DNA from: 66-474 sp035249175
GTDB lineage: Bacteria; Pseudomonadota; Gammaproteobacteria; Xanthomonadales; Rhodanobacteraceae
Direction of reading: 5' to 3'
NCBI GenBank assembly: GCA_035249175.1
Contig: DATFGT010000120.1
Coordinates: 1-16,429, forward strand
DNA length: 16,429 nucleotides
Position numbers and translations under genes: made by a program. This document shows, piece after piece, positions 7,536 to 15,495 of this stretch. The notes under the pieces were generated by a model. It worked only from the letters and a program-made list of their open reading frames with translations. It had not been told where the DNA came from and ran no database searches. Every line of letters starts with the position of its first letter. Within the stretch, counting starts at the first letter, position 1.

Positions 7536-8872
7536 CGCGCGCGCAGTTCAGCGAGCTTCGTTCGTGTCGCAGAGTCGATCGCGTGCGCGTCCAGATCGGC
7601 TGCCTCGCCGACGAAGTTGGGCTGCATGTCGGCGCGCGCGTAGGGCGCAAGCGCGGCGCGCAATCCGCGCGCCCAGTCGCGGATGGTGCCGAAACGTTCC
7701 GCTGCGTCGGTGTGTCCGATCACATTGATGAAGAATCGCGCCTCGCGATGCGAAAACGCGGTGACGTCATTGGCGACGCGTGCGACCACGCCGCCGAGGT
7801 GATGCACGTGCACGTCGCAAAGGGGATCGGCTGGTTGCGCGGCGCGCGCAACCAGCGCATCGATCAGGGCGTCGTCGAATGCATCGAACTGGGAAGTCGT
7901 CCAGTAGTAGTGATGGTCTGGCGGCGCTGCGGGATCAAAGGTCTGCTGCCAGTTTGCGTAAGGCATGACGCCTTCATGGCGGCCCAGCGGTTCGGCCGAT
8001 TCCAGGATGGGTGCTGCGGCGCGCGCACCCAGCGCCAAGTCACCGTTCCAGCTGTAGGCAAGTGCCACGACGCGTTGCCCGTGTGTGCTGGCGGGCAGGA
8101 AGGGCAACGGCGGTGCGGTAGTGAACACCAACATTGCGGTCAATGTATCGGCCGCGTCCGGCGTGAACGCGCGAAACGCGCGCAACAAGGCGGGCGCGGC
8201 CTCGAGCGGATAGAACACCGCACCGGCATATACTTCACGGACCGGATGCAGGCCAAAGGTGAAGCGCGTTACCACGCCCAGCCCACCCGCGCCGCCGCGC
8301 AAACCCCAGAACAGGTCGGCATGCTGATTCTGGCTGGCGGCAACGCTGCGTCCGTCCGCCAGCACCACGTTCGCCTCGAGCAGGTTGTCGATCGCCAATC
8401 CGCAACGCCGCATCAGCCAGCCGACGCCCCCGCCGAGCGTGTAGCCGCCGACGCCGGTGGTCGACACGAACCCGCCGGTGGTGGCCAGACCGTGCGGCTG
8501 CGTCGCCGCATCGACATCACGCCACAACGCGCCGCCTTCGACGCGGGCAGTCCGCGACAGCGGATCGACGTCGACCCGATTCAGGGCACGCAGGTCGAGC
8601 ATCAGTGCACCATCGCGCACCGCCAGTCCAGCCACGTTGTGGCCACCGCCGCGTACCGTCATCGGCACACCTTCGCGCAAGGCGAACTTGACTGCAGCGC
8701 TGACATCCTCGGCATCCAGGCAGCGTGCAATGGCCAGAGGATGACGATCGATCGCGCCGTTCCAGACGCGACGACCTTCGTCATAGCCGGCATCGCCAGG
8801 GAGCACCAACGTGCCGCGCAGCGCCCCCTTCAGGCCTTGCCATGACGGGGCGCGGCTGGATTCGGAAATCAT
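7493..8872 (-). CDS. FAD-binding oxidoreductase of the berberine-bridge/PCMH type
   Basis: A flavin-dependent oxidase or dehydrogenase of 459 residues; the substrate cannot be read from sequence. An N-terminal PCMH-type FAD domain is clear: MTVRGGGHNVAG holds H78, the position of the 8-alpha-histidyl FAD link, followed by TTGVGGYTLGGGVGWL and the LFWGLRGGAGGLGVVTRF motif. The C-terminus ends with RARYDPEKLF, the usual BBE-like tail. The cysteine that makes the second FAD bond in bicovalent members is not present: the aligned position in GGFVSTTGVGG is V136. FAD is therefore expected to be held by a single covalent bond. No signal peptide is seen, so it is probably cytoplasmic. The ATG at 8872 has an excellent ribosome binding site (GAAGGAGG). 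The gene overlaps the regulator tail to tail by 43 bp and is divergent from the rhomboid gene. Confidence 0.9.
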   Translation of the reverse strand: MISESSRAPSWQGLKGALRGTLVLPGDAGYDEGRRVWNGAIDRHPLAIARCLDAEDVSAAVKFALREGVPMTVRGGGHNVAGLAVRDGALMLDLRALNRVDVDPLSRTARVEGGALWRDVDAATQPHGLATTGGFVSTTGVGGYTLGGGVGWLMRRCGLAIDNLLEANVVLADGRSVAASQNQHADLFWGLRGGAGGLGVVTRFTFGLHPVREVYAGAVFYPLEAAPALLRAFRAFTPDAADTLTAMLVFTTAPPLPFLPASTHGQRVVALAYSWNGDLALGARAAAPILESAEPLGRHEGVMPYANWQQTFDPAAPPDHHYYWTTSQFDAFDDALIDALVARAAQPADPLCDVHVHHLGGVVARVANDVTAFSHREARFFINVIGHTDAAERFGTIRDWARGLRAALAPYARADMQPNFVGEAADLDAHAIDSATRTKLAELRARYDPEKLFAPVRAV

Positions 8873-8925
8873 GCGCGCCCTCCTTCATATATGGTGGACT
8901 GGACCTATGGGGCGGCCGGGGACGC

Positions 8926-8931
8926 ACTATA
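8926..8931 (-). promoter_or_regulatory. Possible -10 element of the FAD oxidoreductase gene
   Basis: TATAGT on the minus strand lies about 55 nt upstream of the start codon. The best -35 at 17 nt is ATGAAC, a poor match. A perfect inverted repeat, CCCGT-N5-ACGGG (8946-8960), sits just upstream and could be an operator. This is weak evidence. Confidence 0.3.
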
Positions 8932-9035
8932 GCCGTGCTTCCGGACCCGTTCATGACGGGCAGGTAGGGATTTTGTAAGGGCTGCAAAGCGGAGAATCGT
9001 GGCCGGCGGCACGGGGCGCGGCTAAGGTACGCAGC

Positions 9036-9716
9036 ATGTTCGTGGACGTACCCAGCCGCCATCATGCTCACCTGCGCTGGGTCACGCCGGTGCTGGTGGT
9101 GACGTGCGTCGCCTGTTACCTGTGGCTGATGCTGTCAACGCCCGCGACGCGCTACGCGGTGCTTGGCAATTGGGGTACCGTACCCGCGCATCTTTTTCAG
9201 CATGGCAAGGCGCTGGAAGGTTGGTCGTGGCTGCGCCCGCTCACGTCGTTGTTCATGCACGCCGACTGGATGCATCTGCTCGGCAACATGCTGTTCCTGG
9301 TCATCTTCGGCCTGCCCGCCGAACGCGCGCTCGGGTCGCGGCGGTTTCTCGCGCTGTTCCTGATCGGTGGGGCATTCGCCAACCTCGTGGGTGCATGGTC
9401 CCTCTCGGGACAGTTGCGACCGATCATCGGCTGCAGCGGCGCGGTTTCGGCGACCCTCGGCGCGTATCTCGCGCTGTTTCCGCGCGCCCACCTTGGGCTC
9501 GTCTTGCCGCTCGGCTTGTATCTTCAGTTCATCCGGGTGCCGGCCGCGCTGCTGATCGGCATGTGGGTGCTGCTGCAACTGCTGTTCACCTGGGCAGGCC
9601 CCGGCTTCGGCACCGTGGTTTGGTGGGCGCACCTTGCCGGCTTCTGTTTCGGTATCGTGTTCGCGGTGATTTCGCGCGACGCGGTGGAGCGACGGCTGCG
9701 GCAAAGAAGTTATTGA
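9036..9716 (+). CDS. Rhomboid family intramembrane serine protease
   Basis: An inner-membrane protease that cuts transmembrane segments within the lipid bilayer. It has 226 residues with about six hydrophobic helices (roughly 15-33, 80-97, 104-125, 132-150, 155-180 and 195-215). The catalytic dyad is visible: S134 in GCSGAVSA (rhomboid GxSG motif) and H199 in WWAHLAGF. The second helix begins with HADWMHLLGNMLFL, the conserved HxxxN pattern, and the following AERALGSRRF matches the family's ExxxG region. The ATG at 9036 follows AAGGT at a suitable distance. The C-terminus is short and basic, with no extra soluble domain. The natural substrate cannot be told. The gene stops only 9 nt before the end of the convergent amidotransferase gene. 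Confidence 0.93.
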   Translation: MFVDVPSRHHAHLRWVTPVLVVTCVACYLWLMLSTPATRYAVLGNWGTVPAHLFQHGKALEGWSWLRPLTSLFMHADWMHLLGNMLFLVIFGLPAERALGSRRFLALFLIGGAFANLVGAWSLSGQLRPIIGCSGAVSATLGAYLALFPRAHLGLVLPLGLYLQFIRVPAALLIGMWVLLQLLFTWAGPGFGTVVWWAHLAGFCFGIVFAVISRDAVERRLRQRSY

Positions 9717-9725
9717 GGACCGCGA

Positions 9726-10454
9726 TCAGGCTGCCGCGCGCTGGCGCGTCAGTGCCGCGTGCGCGAAGCGTTCCAGCAATGCGCGCGCCGCTTCGGTTTC
9801 GCGAACCTCAGCCATCAGGGCCTCGGGAACGAGTCCCTCTTCGCGCAGCACGTCTGCACGCGCGGCGATGTAGGCCCGCATGCATGCGGCGCTGAATTCC
9901 GGATGGAACTGGGTGGAGAACGCGTGTACGCCGTATCGAAGCAGTTGGTGCGGATCGCGCTCCGACCGCGCGAGCACCTCGGCACCGGGCGGCGGTGTCA
10001 GCACCGTCTGCCGGTGCGTGGTATGCGCGGGAAATGACGAAGGCAACTTGTCCAGCCAGCCATCATCGGCGCGGGTGCTGCGCGTGATGGCTTGCGTGCC
10101 GATTTCGCGACCCGCCGGCAACCAGCCAACCGTGCCGTCGAGCGCGTACGCCATCAACTGGTGCCCATAGCACACGCCGAACAAAGGCGTCTGCGCATCC
10201 ATCGCCTCGCGGATCCAGCCGGCCGTGCGCTCGCTCCAATCCGCGCGCTCGGTGACCATTGCCGCCGATCCCGAGATGATCGCCCCGGGAATTGCATCCG
10301 GCCCCGGCAACGCTTCGCCTGCATCGGGGCGCACCACGCGCATTTGCGCGGGCGACAGGCGCATCGCTTCGCGAAACCAATCGGCGAAGCCGCCGAACTG
10401 CATGCGTATCGCGTCCGGCGCTTCGCCGGTCTGGATCAACAACAAGGCTTGCAT
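9726..10454 (-). CDS. Stand-alone class I glutamine amidotransferase (GMP synthase-like)
   Basis: A class I (triad) glutamine amidotransferase domain of 242 residues, which hydrolyses glutamine or a related gamma-glutamyl compound. The nucleophile is C95 in GVCYGHQ, and the other triad members are H184 and E186 in QFHPEFS. The oxyanion region reads AIISGSAAMV. There is no synthase domain, so this is not guaA, carA or pabA. Uncharacterised homologues are usually annotated as glutamine amidotransferase or GMP synthase-like, and some members of this group act on gamma-glutamyl amines. The ATG at 10454 has GAGG 8 nt upstream. No partner acceptor-domain gene lies next to it: the neighbours are a convergent rhomboid gene and a divergent peptidase gene. 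The true substrate is unknown. Confidence 0.9.
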   Translation of the reverse strand: MQALLLIQTGEAPDAIRMQFGGFADWFREAMRLSPAQMRVVRPDAGEALPGPDAIPGAIISGSAAMVTERADWSERTAGWIREAMDAQTPLFGVCYGHQLMAYALDGTVGWLPAGREIGTQAITRSTRADDGWLDKLPSSFPAHTTHRQTVLTPPPGAEVLARSERDPHQLLRYGVHAFSTQFHPEFSAACMRAYIAARADVLREEGLVPEALMAEVRETEAARALLERFAHAALTRQRAAA

Positions 10455-10467
10455 GGTGATGCCTCGA

Positions 10468-10498
10468 GGTGCGCTGCGCTCAGCATAGCGTTCGCACC
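10468..10498. promoter_or_regulatory. Imperfect inverted repeat between divergent genes
   Basis: GGTGCG (10468-10473) pairs with CGCACC (10493-10498), and CGCT (10477-10480) with AGCG (10487-10490), leaving an asymmetric internal loop. It lies just upstream of the amidotransferase start and overlaps a possible minus-strand -10 element, TATGCT (10487-10482). It may be an operator or simply GC-rich chance pairing. Confidence 0.25.
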
Positions 10499-10653
10499 GC
10501 TACGGTTGCACATCCGGCATGACGAAAGTCCCTTGCGCAGAGGCACCGCTTCAAGCATCAATGGCAATCTGCGCGCGGGAAACCCTCCCTCGCGCCACAC
10601 CCGTCCGGAAACCATTTCGGCGGATCCCGTTCCCGTCGCAGGAGTATCCCCTC

Positions 10654-12315
10654 GTGAAATGGCTGATGATTTCGATGGCAGCGCTGGCTTTCGCCGGCCC
10701 GGCCATCGCTGATGGCACCGCTTACACCCCGGCTTTCAACGTGCAGCGCCTGTCCGCGGAAGTGAAGACCTTGTCCTCGGACGCGTTCGAGGGCCGCGGC
10801 CCGGCCACCGCGGGTGAAACCAGGACCATCGATTACGTGGTCGCGCAGATGAAGGCGGCCGGCCTCGCACCCGGCGGCGATCTCGTCGATGGCAAGCGCA
10901 ACTGGACCCAGGATGTGCCGCTGGCACGCTTCCAGATCAGCGGCACACCCGCCATCAATCTGGACCTGGATGGCAAATCGCAGAAACTCACCCAGGGCGA
11001 AGAGATCGCGCTGCGCGCCGCACAGGATGGCTCGAAGCGCGTCGACATCGAGCACGCGCCGCTGGTGTTCGTGGGCTACGGCGTCACCGCGCCCGAGCGC
11101 AACTGGGATGACTTCAAAGGCGTGGACTTGAAGGGCAAGATCGCGGTGGCCCTGGTCAACGATCCCGACTACGAAACCGGCAAGGGCGATTTTGGCGGCA
11201 AGGCCATGACTTATTACGGCCGTTGGACCTACAAGTACGAGGAAGCCGCGCGCCGCGGCGCGCTAGGCCTTCTGATCGTGCACGAAACCAAACCGGCATC
11301 CTACGGCTGGCCCACGGTGCGCAACTCCAACACCAATGCCCAATTCGACATCGTGCGCGATGATCCCGCGGCCGCGCACCCGAAGGTGGAAGGATGGATC
11401 CAGCGCGACCTCGCAGTGTCGTTGTTCAAGCGCGCGGGCCTCGATTTCGAGGCACTGAAGAAACAGGCACAAACGCGCGCCTTCAAACCGATGGTGCTGA
11501 AGGGCGAAACCTTCTCGGCGCACTACGACGTCGCCGTGGACAAGATCACTTCGCACAACGTGGTGGGCCGCGTCACGGGCAGCAAATACCCGGACGAAAC
11601 CATCATCTACAGCGCGCACTGGGATCACCTCGGCGTCGGCGCACCCGACGACACCGGCGACCGCATCTACAACGGCGCGGTCGACAACGCCACCGGCACC
11701 GCCGCGCTGATCGAAATGGGCCGCGCCTTCGCGCACGCGCCGCGGCCCGAGCGCAGCGTGGTGTTCCTCGCGGTGACCGCGGAAGAAAAGGGGCTTTTGG
11801 GTTCGGAGTACTACGCCAGCCATCCGCTGTACCCGCTCGCGAAAACCGTAGCGAACATCAATACCGATGCCCTGAGGCCCGGCGGTGTCGCGCGTGATTT
11901 CTCGATTTCCGGCAGCGCCAAGCTCGGCCTGCTGGATGACCTGATCACGGTCGCCAAGCGCCATGACTTGACCTTTACGCCCGACAGTCATCCGGAAGCC
12001 GGCTACTTCTTCCGCTCCGACCACTTCTCGTTCGCCAAACGCGGCGTACCCGCGCTGTCGTTCGGATCAGGCGAGGATCTGGTGGACGGCGGCAAGCGAG
12101 CCGGTGAGGCGCAAGGCCGCGAGTACCGCGTCAAGCACTATCACCAACCGTCCGACGAATGGCAGGCGAGCTGGACGTTCGCCGGCATGGCGCACGACCT
12201 GCCGATGCTCTACGACCTCGGCATGCAGCTCGCCAACTCGCGCGAGTGGCCGAACTGGTCCGAGGATTCGGAATTCCGCGTGGCGCGCGACAAGACCGCG
12301 GACGAACGCAGTTGA
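10654..12315 (+). CDS. Exported M28 family zinc aminopeptidase
   Basis: A secreted or periplasmic two-zinc peptidase of the M28 family, expected to release N-terminal amino acids from peptides. I place the start at the GTG at 10654: AGGAG lies 9 nt upstream and a clean signal peptide follows directly (KWLMISMAALAFAGPAIA, cut before DG). The reading frame continues 45 codons further upstream, but that part lacks a signal-peptide character and would bury the export signal. The protein has 553 residues. A PA-like insert (about 130-280) precedes the catalytic core. Metal and catalytic residues are all present: H322 and D324 in SAHWDHLG, bridging D344 in AVDNATG, the E377-E378 pair in VTAEEKGLLGSE, D405 in INTDA, and H457 in SDHFSF. 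It is followed by a terminator hairpin and is probably transcribed alone. Confidence 0.93.
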   Translation: MKWLMISMAALAFAGPAIADGTAYTPAFNVQRLSAEVKTLSSDAFEGRGPATAGETRTIDYVVAQMKAAGLAPGGDLVDGKRNWTQDVPLARFQISGTPAINLDLDGKSQKLTQGEEIALRAAQDGSKRVDIEHAPLVFVGYGVTAPERNWDDFKGVDLKGKIAVALVNDPDYETGKGDFGGKAMTYYGRWTYKYEEAARRGALGLLIVHETKPASYGWPTVRNSNTNAQFDIVRDDPAAAHPKVEGWIQRDLAVSLFKRAGLDFEALKKQAQTRAFKPMVLKGETFSAHYDVAVDKITSHNVVGRVTGSKYPDETIIYSAHWDHLGVGAPDDTGDRIYNGAVDNATGTAALIEMGRAFAHAPRPERSVVFLAVTAEEKGLLGSEYYASHPLYPLAKTVANINTDALRPGGVARDFSISGSAKLGLLDDLITVAKRHDLTFTPDSHPEAGYFFRSDHFSFAKRGVPALSFGSGEDLVDGGKRAGEAQGREYRVKHYHQPSDEWQASWTFAGMAHDLPMLYDLGMQLANSREWPNWSEDSEFRVARDKTADERS

Positions 12316-12349
12316 TCTGATGGCATCGGCATGGCTGGTGCCGAAGCGA

Positions 12350-12382
12350 CGCGTGCCAGGGAAGGCACGCGCCGTTTACTTT
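12350..12382 (+). terminator. Rho-independent terminator of the M28 peptidase gene
   Basis: CGCGTGCC (12350-12357) and GGCACGCG (12364-12371) form a perfect 8-bp stem with a 6-nt AGGGAA loop. The stretch GTTTACTTTCG follows, which is moderately T-rich. It lies 35 nt after the peptidase stop codon. Confidence 0.55.
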
Positions 12383-12386
12383 CGTT

Positions 12387-12582
12387 CGTCATTCCGGCGA
12401 AAGATCTCATAGGGCGGGAGTAGCGCAGCGAACCCCGCCGCACGAAAGGCGGGTTGTCACCCGCCCTACGGGACAAGTGAAGGCTGTCGTCAGCGAAACG
12501 GCAATCGCACAATGGGATGGGGCGGGAAGTACAAACAAAAGCAAAGTTACTGGGTTCCGGCTTGCGCCGGGATGGCGAGCAA
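12387..12582. repeat. Cluster of palindromic intergenic repeats
   Basis: This is the rest of the 285-bp gap between the M28 and phosphomannomutase genes; I see no gene in it. Three elements are visible. (A) A half-element, CGTCATTCCGGCGAAAG (12387-12403). (B) A nested palindrome, 12410-12468: outer arms TAGGGCGGG and CCCGCCCTA, inner arms AACCCCGCC (12431-12439) and GGCGGGTT (12448-12455) with one bulged base, and GTAGCGCAGCG between the left arms. (C) CCGGC-TTGC-GCCGG (12557-12570) inside a longer unit which, read on the minus strand, resembles a full version of A (CCATCCCGGCGCAAGCCGGA). Units like these are widely dispersed in intergenic DNA of Xanthomonadales and other proteobacteria. Element C may also help end minus-strand transcription, since T-rich DNA follows it on that strand. 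Confidence 0.6.
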
Positions 12583-12600
12583 GAACAAAAGTGGCGCGCG

Positions 12601-15012
12601 TCAGAACGGCAGCGTGAGCGAGCTGTCGCACGCCAGGATCTGCGCGCGGAACGCATCCTGGATGCGTTTCAGTGTGGTGGCGTTGTCGGCGTCGAAGCGC
12701 AGCACCAGCACGGGCGTGGTGTTGGACGCGCGCACCAGGCCCCAGCCGTCGGACCAATCCGCGCGCAGGCCGTCGATAGTGGTGATGCGCGCGCCATCGA
12801 ATTGCGCGCGTTCGCGGAAGCGCGTGATGAAGGGATGGTTCTGGCCTTCCTGCATCTGGATGTGCAGTTCGGGCGTGGACACGCCTTTCGGCAGCGTCGC
12901 GAAGATTTCTTCCGGACTCCGACCTTCCGGATCGTCGGCCAGGATCTCCAGCAGGCGCGCGGCGGCGTACACGCCGTCGTCGAAGCCGTACCAGCGTTCG
13001 CGGAAAAAGAAATGCCCGCTCATCTCGCCGGCGAGTTGCGCGCCGGTTTCCTTCATCTTGGCCTTGATCAGCGAGTGCCCTGTCTTCCACATCAGCGGGC
13101 TGCCGCCGGCCTTCAGGATCAGCGGCTGCAGGTGGCCGGTGCACTTCACGTCGTACAGGATCGTCGCGCCCGGATTGCGGGTGAGCACGTCCTGCGCGAA
13201 CAGCATCAGCACGCGATCGGGGTAGATGATTTCGCCATCCTTGGTGACGACGCCGAGACGATCGCCATCGCCGTCGAAGGCAAGCCCGACGTCGGCGCCG
13301 GTTTTCTGGACGGTCAGGATCAGGTCGGCGAGGTTCTTCGGTTCCGACGGATCGGGATGATGATTCGGGAAGGTGCCGTCGACGTCGCAATACAGCGGGA
13401 TCGGTTCACAGCCAATCGCCTGCACCACGCCGGGCGCGGTGTCGCCGGCAATGCCATTGCCGCAATCGACCACCACTTTCAGCGCGCGCCCGGTCTGGAT
13501 GTCGGATGCGATCCGCTCGATGTACTCGGGCAGGACTTCGTACTGGCGCAGCGACCCGTGGCCTTCGGCGAGGCGGCCGTCGACGATGCGCTGGTACAGG
13601 TCCTGGATTGCATCCTCGGCCAGTGTTTCGCCGCCGATCACGATCTTGAAACCGTTGTAGTCGGGCGGGTTGTGGCTGCCGGTCACCGACACGCACGAAC
13701 CGGTGTTGAGCTGATAGGCCGCGAAATAACTGACCGGTGTCGGCACCGCACCGATGTCGATCACGTCCACGCCGGCGGCGCGCAAGCCGTCGATCAGCGC
13801 ACCGGAAAGTTCCGGCCCGGACAGGCGCCCGTCACGGCCGACCACGATTTCGGAAAGCGCCTTGTCGCGCACGGCGCTGCCGATCGCGCGCCCGAGCTGG
13901 TGCGCGACGCCTTCGGTCAAGGTCTGGCCGACCACCCCGCGAATGTCATAGGCGCGAAAGATGCCGCGATCGGGAATGGCGTCTTCGTGTGCAGCGACGG
14001 ACGGAGCGACAGCGGCGGTTGCGGCGGACTTCACAGGCGTCTCGGGTTTGGGTGTTGGCGGCGTGGCGGCGATCACATCGGACAGGACCGGCTCGTCGTG
14101 TATCGGCGCCCCGCCCAGGCGCGCACGCACCCGCGGGCGCATCCATAACAAGGCAACGCCGATCAGGAACGCGATCACGGCAAGAATCGCCGCGGCGGTG
14201 AAGGATCGCGTCACCGGCAGCCAGAATGACGGTGGCGTCGAGGTGATGCGATACAGGCTGTGGGCGACGGGAACACCCGCTTGGTCCGCGACGGGCAGGC
14301 TGCTTTCCCCGACATTGTCCAACATGATGTCGCCGGATTTGTTGCTCTGCTTCAACTCCAGGCGCCCAGCGGTGATCCGCGCCGAATGCAGCGCGATGCG
14401 GACGGCGGTGTCATGGAAATCGACCGTCGCATACGCCAACACCTTGCCGTCGACCCCCACGATCGGCCCCGCGAAGCTCAGCCTCTTGGCCTGCGGCGAT
14501 TGAGCTCGGCCCACGTCCTGGTCATTCAGGCTGGACATCAATTGCGCCGCACGCGCATAACCCAGTTGCTGCAGGTTGCCGTGCAGCACTTCATTCAGTT
14601 GCGCGCTGTACAGCGTCACCGCGTCGGCGTCCTGCAATTCGGCCTTAATGCGCTGCGCGGCGGCATCGCGCGTCTGCGCGTCGTCATTGGCCGCAAGCTG
14701 CGCGACCAGCGCCGGTTGCGTCAACGCCTTCGCCACCTGCGCACGCCTGTCGGCAACGATTAATGCGATTTTTTGTGCGACGTCCTGCCTGGCCTGCACC
14801 AGCGTCTGCGCGGCGTCGGTCTGACGCGCAGCCAGCCACGCCTGCCAAGCCATGAATAACCCGAACAAGACCAGCAGGGTGCCGAGTGCCAGCACCAGGT
14901 CTGACGCAAGCTCGGCGATGCCGCGGCGAAGGCTCAGGCGCGCACGCACGGCGCGCGCCGCGGCCTGCACGTTCGGGGTTGCCTTCTTGTTGATCGTCGA
15001 TTCGTTGTCCAT
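12601..15012 (-). CDS. algC: Membrane-anchored phosphomannomutase/phosphoglucomutase
   Basis: Interconverts hexose 6- and 1-phosphates (mannose, glucose), feeding GDP-mannose and UDP-glucose synthesis for LPS and exopolysaccharide. The catalytic part, about 348-803, has the normal AlgC size. It begins with GIFRAYDIRG; TGSHNPPDYNG carries the phosphoserine S446; metal-binding DGDGDR is at 580-585; the sugar-specificity loop reads GEMSGHFFF; and the phosphate-binding RASNTTPVLVLRFD lies near the end. The first 345 residues are an extension: a basic N-terminus, a membrane helix at about 39-60, a helical loop of about 205 residues, a second helix at about 268-290 ending in basic WMRPRVRAR, then a proline/alanine linker. 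By the positive-inside rule the loop is periplasmic and the enzyme cytoplasmic, the layout of a sensor. Similar long forms occur in Xanthomonadales. The gene starts 9 nt after dut, with AGG before the ATG, so it is the last gene of the coaC-coaB-dut operon. Confidence 0.94.
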   Translation of the reverse strand: MDNESTINKKATPNVQAAARAVRARLSLRRGIAELASDLVLALGTLLVLFGLFMAWQAWLAARQTDAAQTLVQARQDVAQKIALIVADRRAQVAKALTQPALVAQLAANDDAQTRDAAAQRIKAELQDADAVTLYSAQLNEVLHGNLQQLGYARAAQLMSSLNDQDVGRAQSPQAKRLSFAGPIVGVDGKVLAYATVDFHDTAVRIALHSARITAGRLELKQSNKSGDIMLDNVGESSLPVADQAGVPVAHSLYRITSTPPSFWLPVTRSFTAAAILAVIAFLIGVALLWMRPRVRARLGGAPIHDEPVLSDVIAATPPTPKPETPVKSAATAAVAPSVAAHEDAIPDRGIFRAYDIRGVVGQTLTEGVAHQLGRAIGSAVRDKALSEIVVGRDGRLSGPELSGALIDGLRAAGVDVIDIGAVPTPVSYFAAYQLNTGSCVSVTGSHNPPDYNGFKIVIGGETLAEDAIQDLYQRIVDGRLAEGHGSLRQYEVLPEYIERIASDIQTGRALKVVVDCGNGIAGDTAPGVVQAIGCEPIPLYCDVDGTFPNHHPDPSEPKNLADLILTVQKTGADVGLAFDGDGDRLGVVTKDGEIIYPDRVLMLFAQDVLTRNPGATILYDVKCTGHLQPLILKAGGSPLMWKTGHSLIKAKMKETGAQLAGEMSGHFFFRERWYGFDDGVYAAARLLEILADDPEGRSPEEIFATLPKGVSTPELHIQMQEGQNHPFITRFRERAQFDGARITTIDGLRADWSDGWGLVRASNTTPVLVLRFDADNATTLKRIQDAFRAQILACDSSLTLPF

Positions 15013-15021
15013 CAGGACCTG

Positions 15022-15495
15022 TTACGCCACCCCGGTGGAACCGAATCCACCGGCGCCACGTTCACTCGGTGCGAATTCCTCGACCACCCTCCATGCCACG
15101 CGCGCCACCGGCATTACCAGCAATTGCGCAACGCGATCACCCGGCTGAATGGTAAAGGGCTCACCACCGCGGTTCCAGCATGAAATCATCAGCGGCCCCT
15201 GGTAATCGGCGTCGATCAGGCCGGTGAGGTTGCCCAGCACCAGTCCGTGTTTGTGGCCCAGGCCCGAGCGCGGCAGGATCAACGCGCACCAGTCGGGATC
15301 GGCGATATGGATCGCGAGTCCGGTCGGAATCAGCGCGCTTTTCCCGGGGTTCAGCGTGACCGCTGATTCGGGTGCGGCACGCAAATCCATCGCCGCGCTG
15401 CCATCAGTGGCGTAGCTCGGCAATGGGATGGAATCGCCGAGACGCGGATCGAGGCGCTTCAGTTCCACCGATGTCGTGCGCTTTTGCGAATTCAT
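15022..15495 (-). CDS. dut: Deoxyuridine 5'-triphosphate nucleotidohydrolase (dUTPase)
   Basis: Hydrolyses dUTP to dUMP and pyrophosphate, keeping uracil out of DNA and supplying dUMP for dTMP synthesis. The protein has 157 residues, a normal length for the homotrimeric family. All five conserved motifs are present in order: AAMDLRA (34-40), RSGLGHKHG (76-84), GLIDADYQG (92-100) with the catalytic aspartate D95, GDRVAQL (119-125), and the P-loop-like tail RGAGGFGSTG (146-155). The start codon overlaps the coaB stop as ATGA, so translation is probably coupled. The phosphomannomutase gene follows after 9 nt. The coaBC-dut adjacency is widespread in proteobacteria. Confidence 0.98.
   Translation of the reverse strand: MNSQKRTTSVELKRLDPRLGDSIPLPSYATDGSAAMDLRAAPESAVTLNPGKSALIPTGLAIHIADPDWCALILPRSGLGHKHGLVLGNLTGLIDADYQGPLMISCWNRGGEPFTIQPGDRVAQLLVMPVARVAWRVVEEFAPSERGAGGFGSTGVA

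Noticed and set aside
7037..8845. Long plus-strand open frame (602 codons) across the regulator end and the FAD oxidoreductase
   Set aside because: It covers parts of two well-supported genes in the wrong frame or strand and shows no motif.
8911..8933. Shared GTGCGTCCCCG stretch downstream of the predicted -10 boxes of the M23 and FAD oxidoreductase genes
   Set aside because: An 11-nt GC-rich match between two leaders is not enough to claim a common regulatory element.
10519..10653. Upstream extension of the M28 peptidase frame
   Set aside because: The GTG at 10654 has a proper ribosome binding site and is followed at once by a signal peptide; the extension would hide it.
12517..14148. Long plus-strand open frame (543 codons) opposite the phosphomannomutase
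   Set aside because: It lies antisense to the conserved catalytic domain and has no domain of its own.
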